In this document: piece by piece, positions 1 to 11,438 of the stretch
Layout of the letters: each line of letters opens with the position of its first letter
How positions within the stretch are numbered: the stretch's first letter is position 1
Origin: Mercurialis annua
Lineage: Eukaryota > Streptophyta > Magnoliopsida > Malpighiales > Euphorbiaceae
Assembly (NCBI RefSeq): GCF_937616625.2
Contig: NC_065574.1
Coordinates: forward strand, 12,154,501 to 12,218,500
Reading direction: 5' to 3'
Length of the DNA: 64,000 bases
Notes under the pieces: generated by a model
What the model was told of the DNA's origin: nothing
Seen by the model: only the letters and a program-made list of their open reading frames with translations
Databases searched by the model: none
Made by a program: the position numbers and the translations under genes

Positions 1-1265
1 TCCATAGATGTATTATTCTCTTCTGATTCTTCTGGCTCAACCTCTTCCACATCACATTCATTTCCCAATTGACTAGCAGCTACTTCGCTATTGATTGGAT
101 CATAAAGGCCCAACTTTGACAAACCTTTATCCAAGGTTATGGAGGATGATTGTTTGATAGTGGGTGGGACAAGACACCAATCCCCAACTTGCCAATTTGC
201 ATGTGAAAAACAAGACAACAGTTTCAAGTTCTTTGGACTCTGCTCCTCAGCAGGGGCAGTTGAAGAATCGGGTCCATTCCCAGCAGAAGCTATCCAATAT
301 ATGAATACTGATCCAGCTGTAACTTTAGTAACAGTAGCTTCCAACTGATTAGTTTTCCAGAAGCCTGCTTGCCATCGATTACTCTTAAAAACTGACGATG
401 AGGTTGCCCTTACGCGTTGTCCAGGGTAATATGGAATATGCTCATCTTCATCAAAGAAACTCTTCGAAATTGGTTTGAGACGTAGGGGCTCTGCACCCGC
501 CACCTTGCACACAGAACCATCATCAGTTAGCACAGTCACATTATCCATAACGTCATCAACTCTACCCAACCAGGGACCCAGGACCACATAATCACCAATA
601 GCAAACTCCCTCACCCGCTTCAAATCTCTGGAAGATACATCCTGTATGGTAGAACCATCAGGAGCCAATAAATCAACAGATATACTGACATCTACAACTA
701 CACCGACTTGCCCAGTAGGATCAGATGCAGAAGCAACATAATCCCCATGTAAGAATCCCCTATCAACAACTTTAACATCATTAACATGCTGGACTGGTTC
801 TGTGTTGTCCATCCAAAGCACTCGGACCTGATCAGCTAGAAGAGCTTCATTCTTATCAATTCCACTGCCTTTATTCCCATCACTGCTCCTGTCTCCATCA
901 ACATTGGCATCGCCATCACCTCCTTCGTCTTCACCATCTTCATCTTCCTCATCATCCTCGTCATCGTCATCTTCGTCATCCTCATCATCAGTGATACTAC
1001 TATCCGAATCAGAGTCGCCCGCAACTTCATTCACAATCCCAATCGCCCCACTCTTTTCATGCCTCACAATATCCTGTCTGTAAATACACGGCACACTGTG
1101 CACGTTCGTAACAACCTTATTCAATTTGTTAATTCCACTGCCCTCACTATCTACATTCAAGTCACACGCCAACCCGCTCGGCCTAGAACCACTTCCGTCC
1201 AAAGCATTTATATCATCCCTAGGCTCATCAACTTTAACAATATTCTCATTTTGTTCACTCCCCAT
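1..1265 (-). CDS. UBC23: UBC23/UBE2O-type ubiquitin-conjugating enzyme, N-terminal part (runs off window)
   Basis: The minus strand is open from an ATG at 1265 to the window edge, giving about 421 residues of a much longer protein. Plant UBC23/UBC24 (PHO2-class) and animal UBE2O proteins are E2/E3 hybrids whose UBC fold is near the C-terminus, outside this window. Visible parts are a start MGSEQNEN, then IYRQDIVR and GIVNEVAGD, an acidic Asp/Glu run at about residues 84-113, and the family blocks VDRGFLHGDYVAS, GQVGVVVDVSISVDLLAPDG, VVLGPWLGRVDDV, YYPGQRVRA, VFIYWIASAG and CFSHANWQIGDWCLVPP. The last blocks match UBC23 better than PHO2/UBC24 from memory. A splice acceptor (TTTTCAG) abuts the ATG, which supports this start. 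The role is presumably ubiquitin transfer; substrates are unknown. Confidence 0.88.
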   Translation of the reverse strand, partial: MGSEQNENIVKVDEPRDDINALDGSGSRPSGLACDLNVDSEGSGINKLNKVVTNVHSVPCIYRQDIVRHEKSGAIGIVNEVAGDSDSDSSITDDEDDEDDDDEDDEEDEDGEDEGGDGDANVDGDRSSDGNKGSGIDKNEALLADQVRVLWMDNTEPVQHVNDVKVVDRGFLHGDYVASASDPTGQVGVVVDVSISVDLLAPDGSTIQDVSSRDLKRVREFAIGDYVVLGPWLGRVDDVMDNVTVLTDDGSVCKVAGAEPLRLKPISKSFFDEDEHIPYYPGQRVRATSSSVFKSNRWQAGFWKTNQLEATVTKVTAGSVFIYWIASAGNGPDSSTAPAEEQSPKNLKLLSCFSHANWQVGDWCLVPPTIKQSSSITLDKGLSKLGLYDPINSEVAASQLGNECDVEEVEPEESEENNTSM

Positions 1266-1639
1266 CTGAAAACATGTACCAATTAAACATTCATTCACAT
1301 GATTGTTGAGTCATCTCTAAGCAAAATAAAACTCAAAATATCAAAGAAAACCTAAAGCAGTCATCTTTGACATTGAATAGACAACACAAACTCAATACAA
1401 ACCATACCCAAATCAAAGAAACATCATAAAATCACTTAAAACCAAATAAATTTACAAAAAACAAAGTACCAACAGATTAAAACAATATCAAAAAAAACCT
1501 AAAGCAGCTCAAGATTATACAATAACAAACAGCTAAAATGAATAACAAAACCTACATATTAAATGCAAAAAGAGTTGCAAGAATCACAATTAGCTACGAT
1601 AGGAGATAAAAGGATCCATGGAATTCAAAAAGAATTTAC
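1266..1639 (-). other. Probable 5'-leader intron of the UBC23-like gene
   Basis: On the minus strand the bases before the ATG read TGTTTTCAG, a good acceptor ending exactly at the start codon. A donor-like ATAG/GTAAAT lies at about 1640. That would make a 374-bp AT-rich leader intron, which is common in plant housekeeping genes. This is inferred from splice consensus only. Confidence 0.4.
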
Positions 1640-1640
1640 C

Positions 1641-2441
1641 TATAATATTATTAATCGGAATAGAATTAAAGGGCTGTTATTGCTTGGTTTTTCAAGAAAA
1701 TAATTAAAAAATATTAATTGGGTTTTGAAAATGAATAGAAAGGTTAATGTTTAAGGCTTCTATGTTGTTAATATACTGATCGCCGGGAGACGTAAATGGA
1801 GCTGGAATCTCAAAGCTGTGTTTTTAAGGGGTGATTCTGTAATTTTAATCTTTTTGTTTATCCTTTGCGTCACTGTTCTTGTTTAGGGAAAAATTCCTAT
1901 TCAACTAAAGTTTGTTTCAAGAAAATTAGAAAACCGAATAAAAGATCATCTTAACCCCCTTAACTTCGCACGAAATATCGAATAAGCTCAAATTTGTAAA
2001 ACCGGATCACTTTTACTCTATATCGTATCAGTTTCATCCTTTTGACTAAAAAAGAGAGTAAAACTACCTAACTAAAAAATTAATTTTAACTAACCTAATT
2101 AATTTTAATTAAAATTTTAATTAATATTTAATGAATTAAAATTCTAATTAATACAAAACTAGAGATCTTCTCAGTCTGTTTTTTTAGTTAGGAGCTTAAT
2201 AGAGATAAAAAAAATCTTAAAGGGCCAATTTACTTCCGCCCTTTTGCTCCCACCTTAAATTAAAAGAGCATATTTGTTTTCTTTTGACCATATGAACTAT
2301 GACATGAACATTTCGTATAAGCCGAAATTAATGTTTTATAACGCTGTTACACAGAGGGACTTGTATAGTCTGATTTTAAAATGTTAAAGACTTAATTGAG
2401 ATTCAAAATTTAAAAAGAGTCTATTTACTTCATACCTTAAA
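1641..2441. other. AT-rich upstream region with one transposon terminus relic
   Basis: No coding signal. From about 1937 the sequence (GAATAAAAGATCAT, then CGCACGAAATATCGAATAAG) resembles the terminal repeat of the TIR element at 55258-60110. No partner end is visible nearby, so it is probably a truncated copy. The stretch should also contain the promoter of the UBC23-like gene (minus strand). Confidence 0.45.
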
Positions 2442-3344
2442 GGGAAAAGAGTCATTTATGTCCTTATGGTTCGACTCAAGAATCAAGTGACCCCTTAACG
2501 TCTAGAAAGATTTAAATATGCCCCTAACATCTTAAAAGGTGAACATTCAGGCCCTCCGATGTTGACAACCAGGCCCCTAACGTCTCATTTATAAGTTAAA
2601 ATAGGCGGCTGATTGTTCACTTTGTGGGTGTTTGGTTCAACTTTTCGGAGGAGTTTTTAGCTTTTACTTTTCAAAAAACTCCATTAAAGTGTTTGGTGAG
2701 ATTTTCTTGAGAGTTTTTTGGAGCTTTTTGAACCTCCAACAGCTGCTGTTTGAAAAACTCCATTTTGGAGCTTTTTGCTAACAACTGATAGCTGTTTCAA
2801 CATTTTTAATTATTTCAACAAAATTACCCCCAATATAATATACCTTTTTTTTAATATATAAAATTATTTAATTTTTTTTTTAAATACTCTAATTATTTAT
2901 AAATTATATAAAATTATTTTATTTATATTAAAACAACTATAATTTAATAATTTTTTTAAATAAATTATAAATTTATCAATAAAAAATCTAAATAAATTGA
3001 AATTAAATATCGGCTTTTTATATAAAAATAATTATTAATATTTTTACTAAATATTATATAAAATAATATATTCATAGTTTAATAAATAAAAACAAAAATT
3101 ATGCCTTTTACGGTCATTTTGCATATAAACAGCAATAGCTAATCAAATCTCACCAAACACGTATGATTTATCAGCTATCAGCTACCAGCCAACAGCTATC
3201 AGCTATCAACAACAGCTACCAGCTATAAAAAACAGCTGAACCAAACAGGTTTGTAAGACGTTAGGAGCATGTTTGAACTTTTTCGGACGAGGGCTAATTT
3301 GATCCTATAGACAAACCGTAAGGGTATAAATGATCCTTTTCCCC
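2442..3344. mobile_element. MULE-like non-autonomous TIR element
   Basis: The ends are imperfect inverted repeats of about 45 bp: left GGGAAAAGAGTCATTTATG, right (reversed) GGGGAAAAGGATCATTTATA, continuing through TCCTTATGGTTCG and CCCTTACGGTTTG. Both ends are flanked by the direct repeat ACCTTAAA (2434-2441 and 3345-3352); counting one more base gives 9 bp with one mismatch, which fits Mutator-like transposition. There is no ORF. A second MITE is nested inside (2629-3247). Confidence 0.72.
2629..3247. mobile_element. Nested MITE with TGTTTGGTTCA terminal repeats (hAT-like)
   Basis: Left end TGTTTGGTTCA and right end TGAACCAAACA are perfect inverted 11-mers. The right arm carries tandem CAGCTATCAGCTACCAGC-type repeats and the left arm a degenerate counterpart. 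The interior is almost pure A/T. The terminal motif resembles plant hAT-type MITEs. A clear 8-bp target duplication is not visible, so the exact edge may be off by a few bases. Confidence 0.6.
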
Positions 3345-3605
3345 ACCTTAAACAATAAGGACAATACATTTGCCCATTTTCCGTAATATAAATTACTTAT
3401 TTTTGCTCTAAATAAATAAGTAAATAATTAAAAAATCCATCTCCTTAAATTTTCGTTACTTTTTTTTTTATTCATTAAGCCTCTAATGTTTTCGCTTATT
3501 GCTCAAGTCTTAAAGCTTCTCATATTTTTCCAATCAGGCCCTTGAAAGCTTTTGCATTAAGCAGCTAACTCCCAATCCTCTGACCAGCAACTGATCCGAA
3601 TCAAA

Positions 3606-3629
3606 GAAGAAGAAGAAGAAGAAGAAGAA
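3606..3629 (+). repeat. (AGA)n microsatellite in the TRAPPC2L leader
   Basis: Eight AGA units lie just 5' of the ATG at 3637. The upstream part, 3353-3605, is AT-rich and should hold the promoter; I see no other feature there. Confidence 0.7.
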
Positions 3630-3636
3630 TTACAAG

Positions 3637-6107
3637 ATGATCGTATGCGTGGCGGTCGTCGGGCATCAGGTATCTCTATTTTCATATCTTAAATGCAAAT
3701 TCTGGTTTGTTAGTGAACATGAAATCTGATTAATCTTGAATTTGAAATGTTGCAGAACAATCCACTCTACATTCAGAGCTTCACTGAGGCGGATGATGCT
3801 CTTAAGCTTCACCACATTGTTCACTGCTCCCTTGACGTCGTCGACGAGCGCGGTAATCGATCGTATTTTTGATAATTTGATTATCTATTAATATTTGTTT
3901 CAATTAGGTTTTAGTTATTGTCAAATTTAAGTTGAACTGATCATTGTGGCTGTTAATTCATGTGATTTGCATTGTTGATTTTACAGTGAATAATCCCAAA
4001 AAGTCAGGGCCAACTTTGAATGAGACGTTCCTCGGATTGCTTTATCCTACTGAGAATTACAAAGTGTGAGTTTTTTGTTTTCGCTATTTCATTGTTTTTT
4101 CGATGACAAATCTCAATTTTTCGCATCTTTCAGCTAGCTTGAAAAACCGCAAGAATTCAATGCAATTCTATTCAATTATCATTACTCGTGTTTGGAAAAT
4201 CCGTAGTTAAGTAAAATTCAATCCATTCAACTTGAAAAAAGTAAGGCACTTTGAAAGAGATCAAGCTATGCCATGTACATGATTTTGCAAGAAGTGGATT
4301 AGATTGGATTGGATTCTTGATTTGAACTAAACATTGCCCTAGTCTTGTACGTTTTGTGGTAATTTGCATGTTTTGACATTACATTCTGCTGTATTTAGAT
4401 ATGGCTACTTGACGAACACAAAGGTGAAGTTCATCTTGGTCACAACTGATTTGGATGTCAGAGATGCGGATGTCAGAAATGTAAGTTAACATGTTGACGT
4501 TCAATTTCTTGTATGGTTTTTCTCATAAAATCACTATATTCTATTTGTTCTAGCTGTTTGTTGACTACATCTGCTCTGTTGAGGTGAACCAACGTATCAA
4601 AAGTGTAGAGCTGTAGATGCTGTAGGTTTTGTTTTCTTTGCGAGAAATTTTAAGTTTCTAATTACATTTCTTGGAATAAAAGACTTGATGTGATTTCTAT
4701 AAGATTGTTCTATAAACACAAACAATTGGATATGGTAGAGTTGATGTTCATCTTCTCTCATGAGTAACCAACTGAAATATAAAGTAAGCAGACATTCACT
4801 TTTTTGGCTGCCCTAAGTACTGCGCGTAGCAAGGATGTTAAGTAACGTCACGGTCAAGCTTGTGTTGGAAAATGAACTGCAGGTAAAGATGGTAGAATAA
4901 TGACGGAAGATATCCTCATAGAAAAGTAGTTAAGGTGATTTGTCGCCTTGTTCTCAACATCCCATTGCTAGTCTGCAACTTTCTTTTCTATTTTAACATA
5001 CTGGTTCTGTCTTAACAAGTACTTTACATAAATGCACAATATTATAATGAAAGGTTTGGTTACCGAACTATGAGTAGTAGTAACTTGAAATCGTCTCCTT
5101 CATCTACTGGATGAGTTTATTGCTGTGATAGTCTGGATAGTATTGTTTTCATCATGAATTGCTATATGTCTTGAGCGTTGGAGTTTTGCATGTGACATAA
5201 AGTCATTCTACTATTGATGAATAACTTAGATTCTCTAAAAAAAGAGCTTGCCCCTTCATTCTTGTGAGCAAAAGCAGGAAAATGGGGCAGAGGAGGAGCT
5301 CTTTTAATTTCCATATTCCACAATTAATTCTGCATATCTGGTTCATCACATACTGAACTCAATTTATGCGTAACCTAGGCTTTACTTAGGCGAGTCCTCG
5401 CCGGAAGATGTTCACTTCCAATTATCTGCCTGTAGGAGGAATGTTCTGAATAATTAACTATGTTTATGATGGAATTCCATGTTCTATTATTTTAAAATAA
5501 GTCTAAGTAGAAATAGAAAAAGAATGTGTTGTACTGTGTCACATTCGCATCGATAAGTGATATTTCTTTTTCCTGAAACAAATAAACAATGTGATACTGC
5601 TTGAGACATTGTGCATTGCTTTAAGTGATATTTCTTTTTCCTGAAACAAATAAACAATGTGATACTGCATGAGACATTGTGCATTGCTTTAAGTGATATT
5701 TCTTTTTCCTGAAACAAATAAACAATGTGATACTGCATGAGACATTGTGCATTGCTTTAGTGTCTTCTCTACAAGAACATTCTTGACGATAATTGACGTT
5801 ACTTCTTCCTGTTTATCCAGTTATAGGCATGTCCGCGATCAAACATTTTCTGAAGCTTCATTCCATTCAAAAATAACCTCTGAAATGCAAACTCCGATTT
5901 ATTGATTGGTATTGCTTAAAATGAGTTTTTCCGACTTTATTGAATCTTCTATTTAACATATTGTAGTTTTTCCGGAGGTTCCATGCTGGATATGTCGATG
6001 CAGTTTCCAACCCATTTCATGTACCAGGCAAAAAGATCACATCAAAAACTTTTGCAGAAAGAGTAAGCAACATTGTCAAGTCATTTGGATTGAGCTCAGC
6101 TGGCTAA
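3637..6107 (+). CDS. TRAPPC2L: Trafficking protein particle complex subunit 2-like (TRAPPC2L)
   Basis: Five exons with GT-AG introns: 3637-3669, 3756-3852, 3987-4065, 4399-4480 and 5967-6107, 432 coding bases, 143 residues. The protein starts MIVCVAVVGHQNNPLYIQSF and includes HHIVHCSLDVVDER, LLYPTENYKVYGYLTNTKVK and the last-exon block FFRRFHAGYVDAVSNPFHVP. This is the Sedlin/longin-fold TRAPP subunit, a small core protein of the tethering complex acting in ER-Golgi and Golgi traffic. The length equals the family norm and all exon phases join. The fourth intron is 1486 bp and holds a 68-bp tandem repeat and a possible alternative last exon at 4554. The gene converges on RPN3 about 0.7 kb downstream. 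Confidence 0.93.
4554..4690 (+). other. Possible alternative terminal exon of TRAPPC2L
   Basis: Inside intron 4, a TTCTAG acceptor at 4553 would join exon 4 to a 21-codon tail beginning LFVDYICSV and ending SVEL before a TAG stop. An AATAAA-like polyadenylation signal follows at about 4674. Use would replace the conserved C-terminal 47 residues. I do not recognise the tail. It could be chance; this is inference. Confidence 0.3.
5554..5757. repeat. Three tandem copies of a 68-bp unit
   Basis: Units start at 5554, 5622 and 5690 with TAAGTGATATTTCTTTTTCC and differ by only a base or two (CTTGAGAC versus CATGAGAC). The array lies in the last intron of TRAPPC2L. The near identity implies recent expansion. 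Confidence 0.93.
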
Positions 6108-6814
6108 ATGCTGCCTTTGCGAATTTTGACATTTGTTGGCTTTCTTTATGAAATGGAGGATTACTTGTAGTTGTACCTCATTTCACATTCTCACTAGGAT
6201 ATGATAGCACTGTATAATTTTAAAATCATGGGATCTGAACGAAAGATGAAACAAGTGATATATCAGTTTTCATCTCTAAATAGATATGGTTTTCCTTTAT
6301 TTTTCCAAGTAATCCTTGTGTTTGTAATCTTCACGTTTGAGTTGATAATTTTGAAAAAACAGTCATGTCCAAATTTGTCCGGAGTGCAGTACATTATGCA
6401 GATGATATATGCATTCTAAAATATATCGGGTATTGATGATTAATAAGTTTAGTCTACATATCATCCTGAAACAATCTAGCCGAAGCAACATTTTTCGGAT
6501 GTAACTGATATATCTCAGTTCTTGAAAAAGTAATGCAAACATTCTATAGCAAAATCATTAATAACATGCCGACGCAACTCAAATGATGAAATTGCAATAG
6601 TTCCAATGCAGCAGCCCCACAATAGAATTTAAAATAGTTCAAAATAAGGTAGCTCGGAAATAAGACAGGATCCTCATTTGGAAATTTGTAAACAAAAAAA
6701 ATTGAGGCCGACAAAGTTAAAACGAATTCTTGCTGAAAGTTCTTAAAGAAGTCGAGCAGTTTGACTAGATAGTATTTCATGGTAAAAGAAGGCGATGTCC
6801 AGCAGATGACTGGC
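6108..6814. other. Convergent intergenic region between TRAPPC2L and RPN3
   Basis: This holds the 3' untranslated regions and terminators of both convergent genes. No third gene, transposon end or repeat is visible. Confidence 0.6.
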
Positions 6815-9800
6815 CTAAAACTCATCATCGTCCTCCTCGGCTATGTGTTTAGCAAGCTCCTGCTCTTGCTGCTGTCGCTCCCTTCTCTTCTCTGCACTTT
6901 CCTTCTCCTTGTGGGAATTTGGTGGAAACCGAAGTGCCCGCACTGCCTCGTTATGCATATTGAGGCAGAAAGCAATCCTCGAGTTGAATGCAATTTGAGG
7001 CTCATTAGTGGAGTAAATGTCCCCTGTTTCCTTTGAAACCATCCAGCCCTTGGCGTGATCTGTTGTGGCGTCAATTGCGCCATCTCTTATTGCCTTGGCC
7101 ACTATACTCTCCGCATCAGCAACAGGGTTGGGGGAGTCCAATCTCAACTTCGTGGCCACGTCAGCAAGTGATATACGAGAATAAGAAATACTGATGTTTC
7201 GAAGTCCAGTCCTTATGACATTGTGTCGCAGTCTAACAATTAAATTGTGAGTCCTGTCTGCACTAAAAGTGGTTGAGAACTTCTCTGCAACAGACTTAAA
7301 GAGCTCCAAATCCCCTATCCGAACAGCCTGAAAAATACATGGTAAATGCTTAGTCGTTTATGGAATCTCAGTTTTAAGTTAGTATGAATGCTGCAAATTA
7401 TCAGCAACAGACTATAAATATATAAGCATTAGCAATTTATAAAAAACCCAGTTCTATGGAGCGAAGTGACCGCTGTAAGAGACTCTTGTTCCAATACTCG
7501 TTATTTGAGATGAAATAGCACATGAATAAAATCCAAATCTTTTTAACAATGACTAAAGTAGATAAAGCAAGTCAGTTTAATAAGCCTAGACTCACATTTG
7601 TCAACTCAAAGTATGGCCTCAAAGCTGTCTCCATTCCTTTCTGCATAAAAACAGTTCTCTCAGGGATTTCTCCTAGCAGTAATCTGACAATAATTGCCCA
7701 TTTGTTGCATTGAACTCGAAAACCAAGAGCTGCAATGGGAGCTTTCCTTGCAGCTTGAAGGAGGGATTCCTTGGCATCAGTGTACTCCAATTGAATTGTC
7801 CTAATCTTGCCCAAGTAAAAGAGGTACCGACAGAACTGCAAGAACATAAATTTAAAAATCAGAACATGCAGTTTATGACTAATGTCTTTTTAAATGAAAA
7901 CTCGAATATTAAAACTCTTTGTGCAAAATACTGGGTGTTGGTAGGTTCTATCATGGTATTAAATTCTTTTAGTTTGAATGTTGATAGCATCATTTATGAT
8001 TCAATATTATCTCAATTGACACGCTAGAAAAGACACTAATGATAAATTTCGTTGTATAGATCATAGATGCCATAGTAAATATTGATATTTAAAATCCTAA
8101 TGAAGGCCAACTTTGCATCATTGCGGAAGTATACAGGCCTATCATATTACAAGCATGTAGCTATTCAACATACCGACGTAAGTGAAACTGAATCTGAAGA
8201 ATGTTAATTGTGGAGCTAGTGGACTACATTCGATTGAAGCTAGTACCGAAAAGGGTACTTGGTTTTTACATATAAAGAGATATAAGTATAACAGGCAAGC
8301 ACAATAAATGGTAACATGCATAACCCCGTGAAGTACATATATATTATTTCTGATTAAGAAACTAAAGACTTGCCTGCTGATTTGAGTGGGCTTCGAATCG
8401 AGGAGCCTTCGACCTCAACTTCTCTGCCTGATCATATAAGTTGTAGTGCAGATAATTGCGAAGTAGCAGGTTGAGAAGAGTTTCCTGGACCACAAAATTA
8501 TACAAGTTTAATACACCAAAAAAAACTAATTACAAAGTGAAGCTCCTACTACAGACAAGTTTTACCTGTCCAAGCTCATCATGGCGCAATGTTGCAATGC
8601 GATGAAGAGCAAGGAGATTACTGTTGGGATAAAAAGAAGAACCCGAGTTAGAAGGATAACATATATCATAATGTACAAAACAATGACTAAACGTTGACAT
8701 AAGCAGATAGTACTGTTGAATAGAAGAAGAAAAAAATTAACGCATTAAGTTAAAGGCATAGCTCACCCCCTGATTTCAGCTAATTCATCAGTGAGTTCAT
8801 AACTAAGAGAGTAGTAAAAATACAGCCTAGATGCCAGAACATCAACAGTCCTCCTATTCAAGTTTTTAAGACGAGCAATGCTTGCCGATGAACAAGCTTT
8901 GGCCTACAAGTATTATTCATTCATTAATTCACCAGTCCAATACAATTGCTTCAGTTAGTTCATAACATAACTAATATTCAGCTATACCTCACTGTACTTC
9001 TTCTGATCAATCAAATAAATCAGCACCAATAGATAGCAATACATCTCCAGCTCCGGTAAAAGGCTTTTTGTAGGAGCTGGGATCACTGATGTTGCCGTGT
9101 CAACCTCCATTTCATGATCATCCTCCTGTAACCAATTTTAAAGCCATTACTTCAAATTACAATCCCATTACCTAAAAAACATATACTAACTACAAATGTA
9201 TATCCATTGATCATTTCATGACCATCCTTGAGTGGTAACTTTTAATTTTTGTTGAGCACCTACTAAATGCAAATATAATCACTTAATAACTAGGTAGCAG
9301 CACGGAAACTTCATTCAATCAATGTTTCCCGTTTTGGAAACATGTCGTACACTCGACGTTTCGATTTTTACATAGAAAACTTTAAAATAACACCATTTCT
9401 CTGTGTCCAAGTGTCCTGTTTCCGTGCTACCTAGCTATATAATTTCAATAAAACTGTCTAAAACTAACACATGGGTAACTAAATTTAAGCTAAGAATTCA
9501 ACATAACCTAACTAAACTTTCACACAGTAAAAGAGACACAAATGGGCATTGTCCAAATGACAGGAGTAACCTTGGGAAGATAAGAACACAGCCGAGTATA
9601 AGCCTCCGATCCAGGGGTAAGAATGGAATTAAGAAAAGAAAAAAGAACTTGAGATTTCAATTTTCTCCTCAAAGCCATAGTAAGACGAACAGCACGCAAA
9701 ATCCGCCGCACTTCTCGGGCATAAGCGCCGGTTTCAATGAGAGAAGCAATCTCTTTCAAATCTGCAAAAATAATTAAAAACAAATCCACATGAAAACTGA

Positions 9801-9947
9801 ATTTTTTTAACATAGATTAAAAATTGGAGGAGACCCAGTGATGGACATACGGTTGAGAGTAGAAGGAGACGGAGCAGCGGCGGAATTGGACGGAGCTGCC
9901 GCTGCCGCCGGAGCTGGAAGCTCTTTCATCTCGACGTCTTGAGTCAT
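6815..9947 (-). CDS. RPN3: 26S proteasome non-ATPase regulatory subunit 3 (RPN3/PSMD3)
   Basis: Eight exons on the minus strand: 9851-9947, 9571-9761, 8988-9125, 8767-8903, 8566-8620, 8374-8484, 7596-7835 and 6815-7327, 1482 coding bases, 493 residues, close to the family length. All phases join. The start is [10 protein letters not shown] followed by an Ala-rich stretch. Family blocks include [43 protein letters not shown], the PCI-domain region [22 protein letters not shown], and a C-terminal [12 protein letters not shown] then a basic/acidic tail ending DDDEF. RPN3 is a lid subunit that helps hold the deubiquitinase module of the 26S proteasome in cytosol and nucleus. Intron 6 is of GC-AG type (CAG/GCAAGT at 8373). 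The promoter lies within about 9948-10148. Confidence 0.95.
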
Positions 9948-10148
9948 TATTATGTATTAGTGTGAATTGGGTTTGTGGGGTGATACTCAAATTGATGATT
10001 TTATGATGAGAGAGAGCGAATTGATCTAGTTAGGGCAGTGAATTTGAGTTGAGGTAGTAGTATAAAATTTGGGGATTTTGTTTTCTTTTCCTGCAAGTCG
10101 AGCAAAAGGGAATATTGATGGAGAGACGAGAAGGGCTTGGAGGAAATT

Positions 10149-11438
10149 GAATAAAAGATCACTTTCACCCCGAACTTGCGTTAAAATATTAAAAAAATCC
10201 GAAACTGAAAAACTGGATCACTTATACTCTGAATTTGTGTAAACCGGCTCAAAAAGACCACTTTGCTGATATGTCATCTTAATTGGAGAGTGGGATTTAA
10301 ATTAATCATATTTTATATTAATTAATTTCTAATTAATCATATTTTATATTAATTAATTTCTAATTAATCATAATCAACACTAATTAATCATACTTAATCA
10401 CTAATTAATTATAATCTAACACTAATTAAATAAGGAACGAATTATCACTTTACCCCTGAACTTGGCACAAAGTATCATAGAGATGACGATGAGCAGCTGC
10501 CGGAGAAGAATCCGGCAGCTGCTCATCGGTTTTTTTTTTTAAAATTGAATATTTTTTTATAAAAAATACATAAAGATCCCGTATATTTTTAGTTAATAAA
10601 AAATTGATATATAAAGTTTTAAAATTAATTTGATTTTTTAATTATTATGGATTAATTTGAAAAATTAAATAAAATTTAGGATCATTTTAACTTTTTTTCC
10701 AATAAAATCCACCTAATACCGAAGAGTGTATCTCACTCTCTTGGGTGAGAGTGGGGAGGGTGGTTTTTGTACCGATTTTGATAAGTTCAGGGTAAAAGTG
10801 ATCCCATTTTGCTAATTTTGACGTTTTGATACTTTGTACCAAGTTCAAGGGGTAAAATGATCCTTTGTTCATTAAATGAAGGACTGTTTTGAACTTTTAT
10901 CCAAAAAAGAATTTAATTTTTTTTGGAGTTGCTGCTCCTCATTTTTCTGAGGAGCAAAGTTCCTCAATTTCCCGATGAGGAGCAGAAGCTCCACGTTTTC
11001 ACGAGGAGCGGATCTGCTCCTCCGATGAAGAGGAGACCAGAAGCTCCTCGATTCCGGCGAGGAGGAACTCTTCCTTGCCGAAAAACGAATTTAAAAAAAT
11101 ATAGATAAAAAATACTATAAAGTCCCTATTTTTTAAAATATTATTTATAAAATGAATAAAGTTAAAAAAAATTAAATTATCAATTTAAAAGTTTTATATG
11201 TTAATTTAAAAAAATTGAAAATTTTACGCACCATTTTAACAAGTTTTTTTGTTAAAAACCACTTTGAAAGAATCACTATCTAAAACTGAAGAGTGTACCT
11301 CACTCTCTGAGGTGAGAAAGAGGAGGGGTCTTTTTGAGCCGAAATACGCAAATTTAGAGTATAAATGATCCTGATTTTTAACTTTAGACTTTTTTAATAC
11401 TTTAACACAAATTTAGGAGTGAAAGTTATCCTTTGTTC
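10149..11438. mobile_element. MULE-like TIR element carrying a GC-rich core
   Basis: The left arm (GAATAAAAGATCACTTTCA ... CCGGCTCAAAAAGACC) and the reversed right arm (GAACAAAGGATAACTTTCA ... TCGGCTCAAAAAGACC) are imperfect inverted repeats over about 110 bp. The flanking 9-mers agree at 6 of 9 positions, so this is an old insertion. The core at about 10925-11075 is unusually GC-rich, with repeated GAGGAGC/GCTCCTC motifs. A second element (10434-10870) is inserted in it. No protein is supported; the short ORF over the core is chance. Confidence 0.65.
10434..10870. mobile_element. Nested MULE-like MITE with a central perfect hairpin
   Basis: Terminal inverted repeats of about 35 bp: left GAACGAATTATCACTTTACC, right (reversed) GAACAAAGGATCATTTTACC, continuing through TGAACTTGG and ACAAAGTATCA. 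The flanks ATTAAATAA (10425-10433) and ATTAAATGA (10871-10879) are a 9-bp duplication with one mismatch. Near the left end a perfect 17-bp stem (10488-10504 with 10511-10527) encloses a 6-base loop. Confidence 0.75.

Noticed and set aside
836..1030. Met-rich 64-codon minus-strand ORF
   Set aside because: It is the out-of-frame shadow of the acidic Asp/Glu codon run of the UBC23-like gene.
5554..5757. Evenly spaced repeats as a CRISPR-like array
   Set aside because: The 68-bp units are contiguous with no unique spacers, and the DNA is a plant intron.
7710..8027. 105-codon plus-strand ORF
   Set aside because: Antisense to RPN3 exon 7 and running into an intron.
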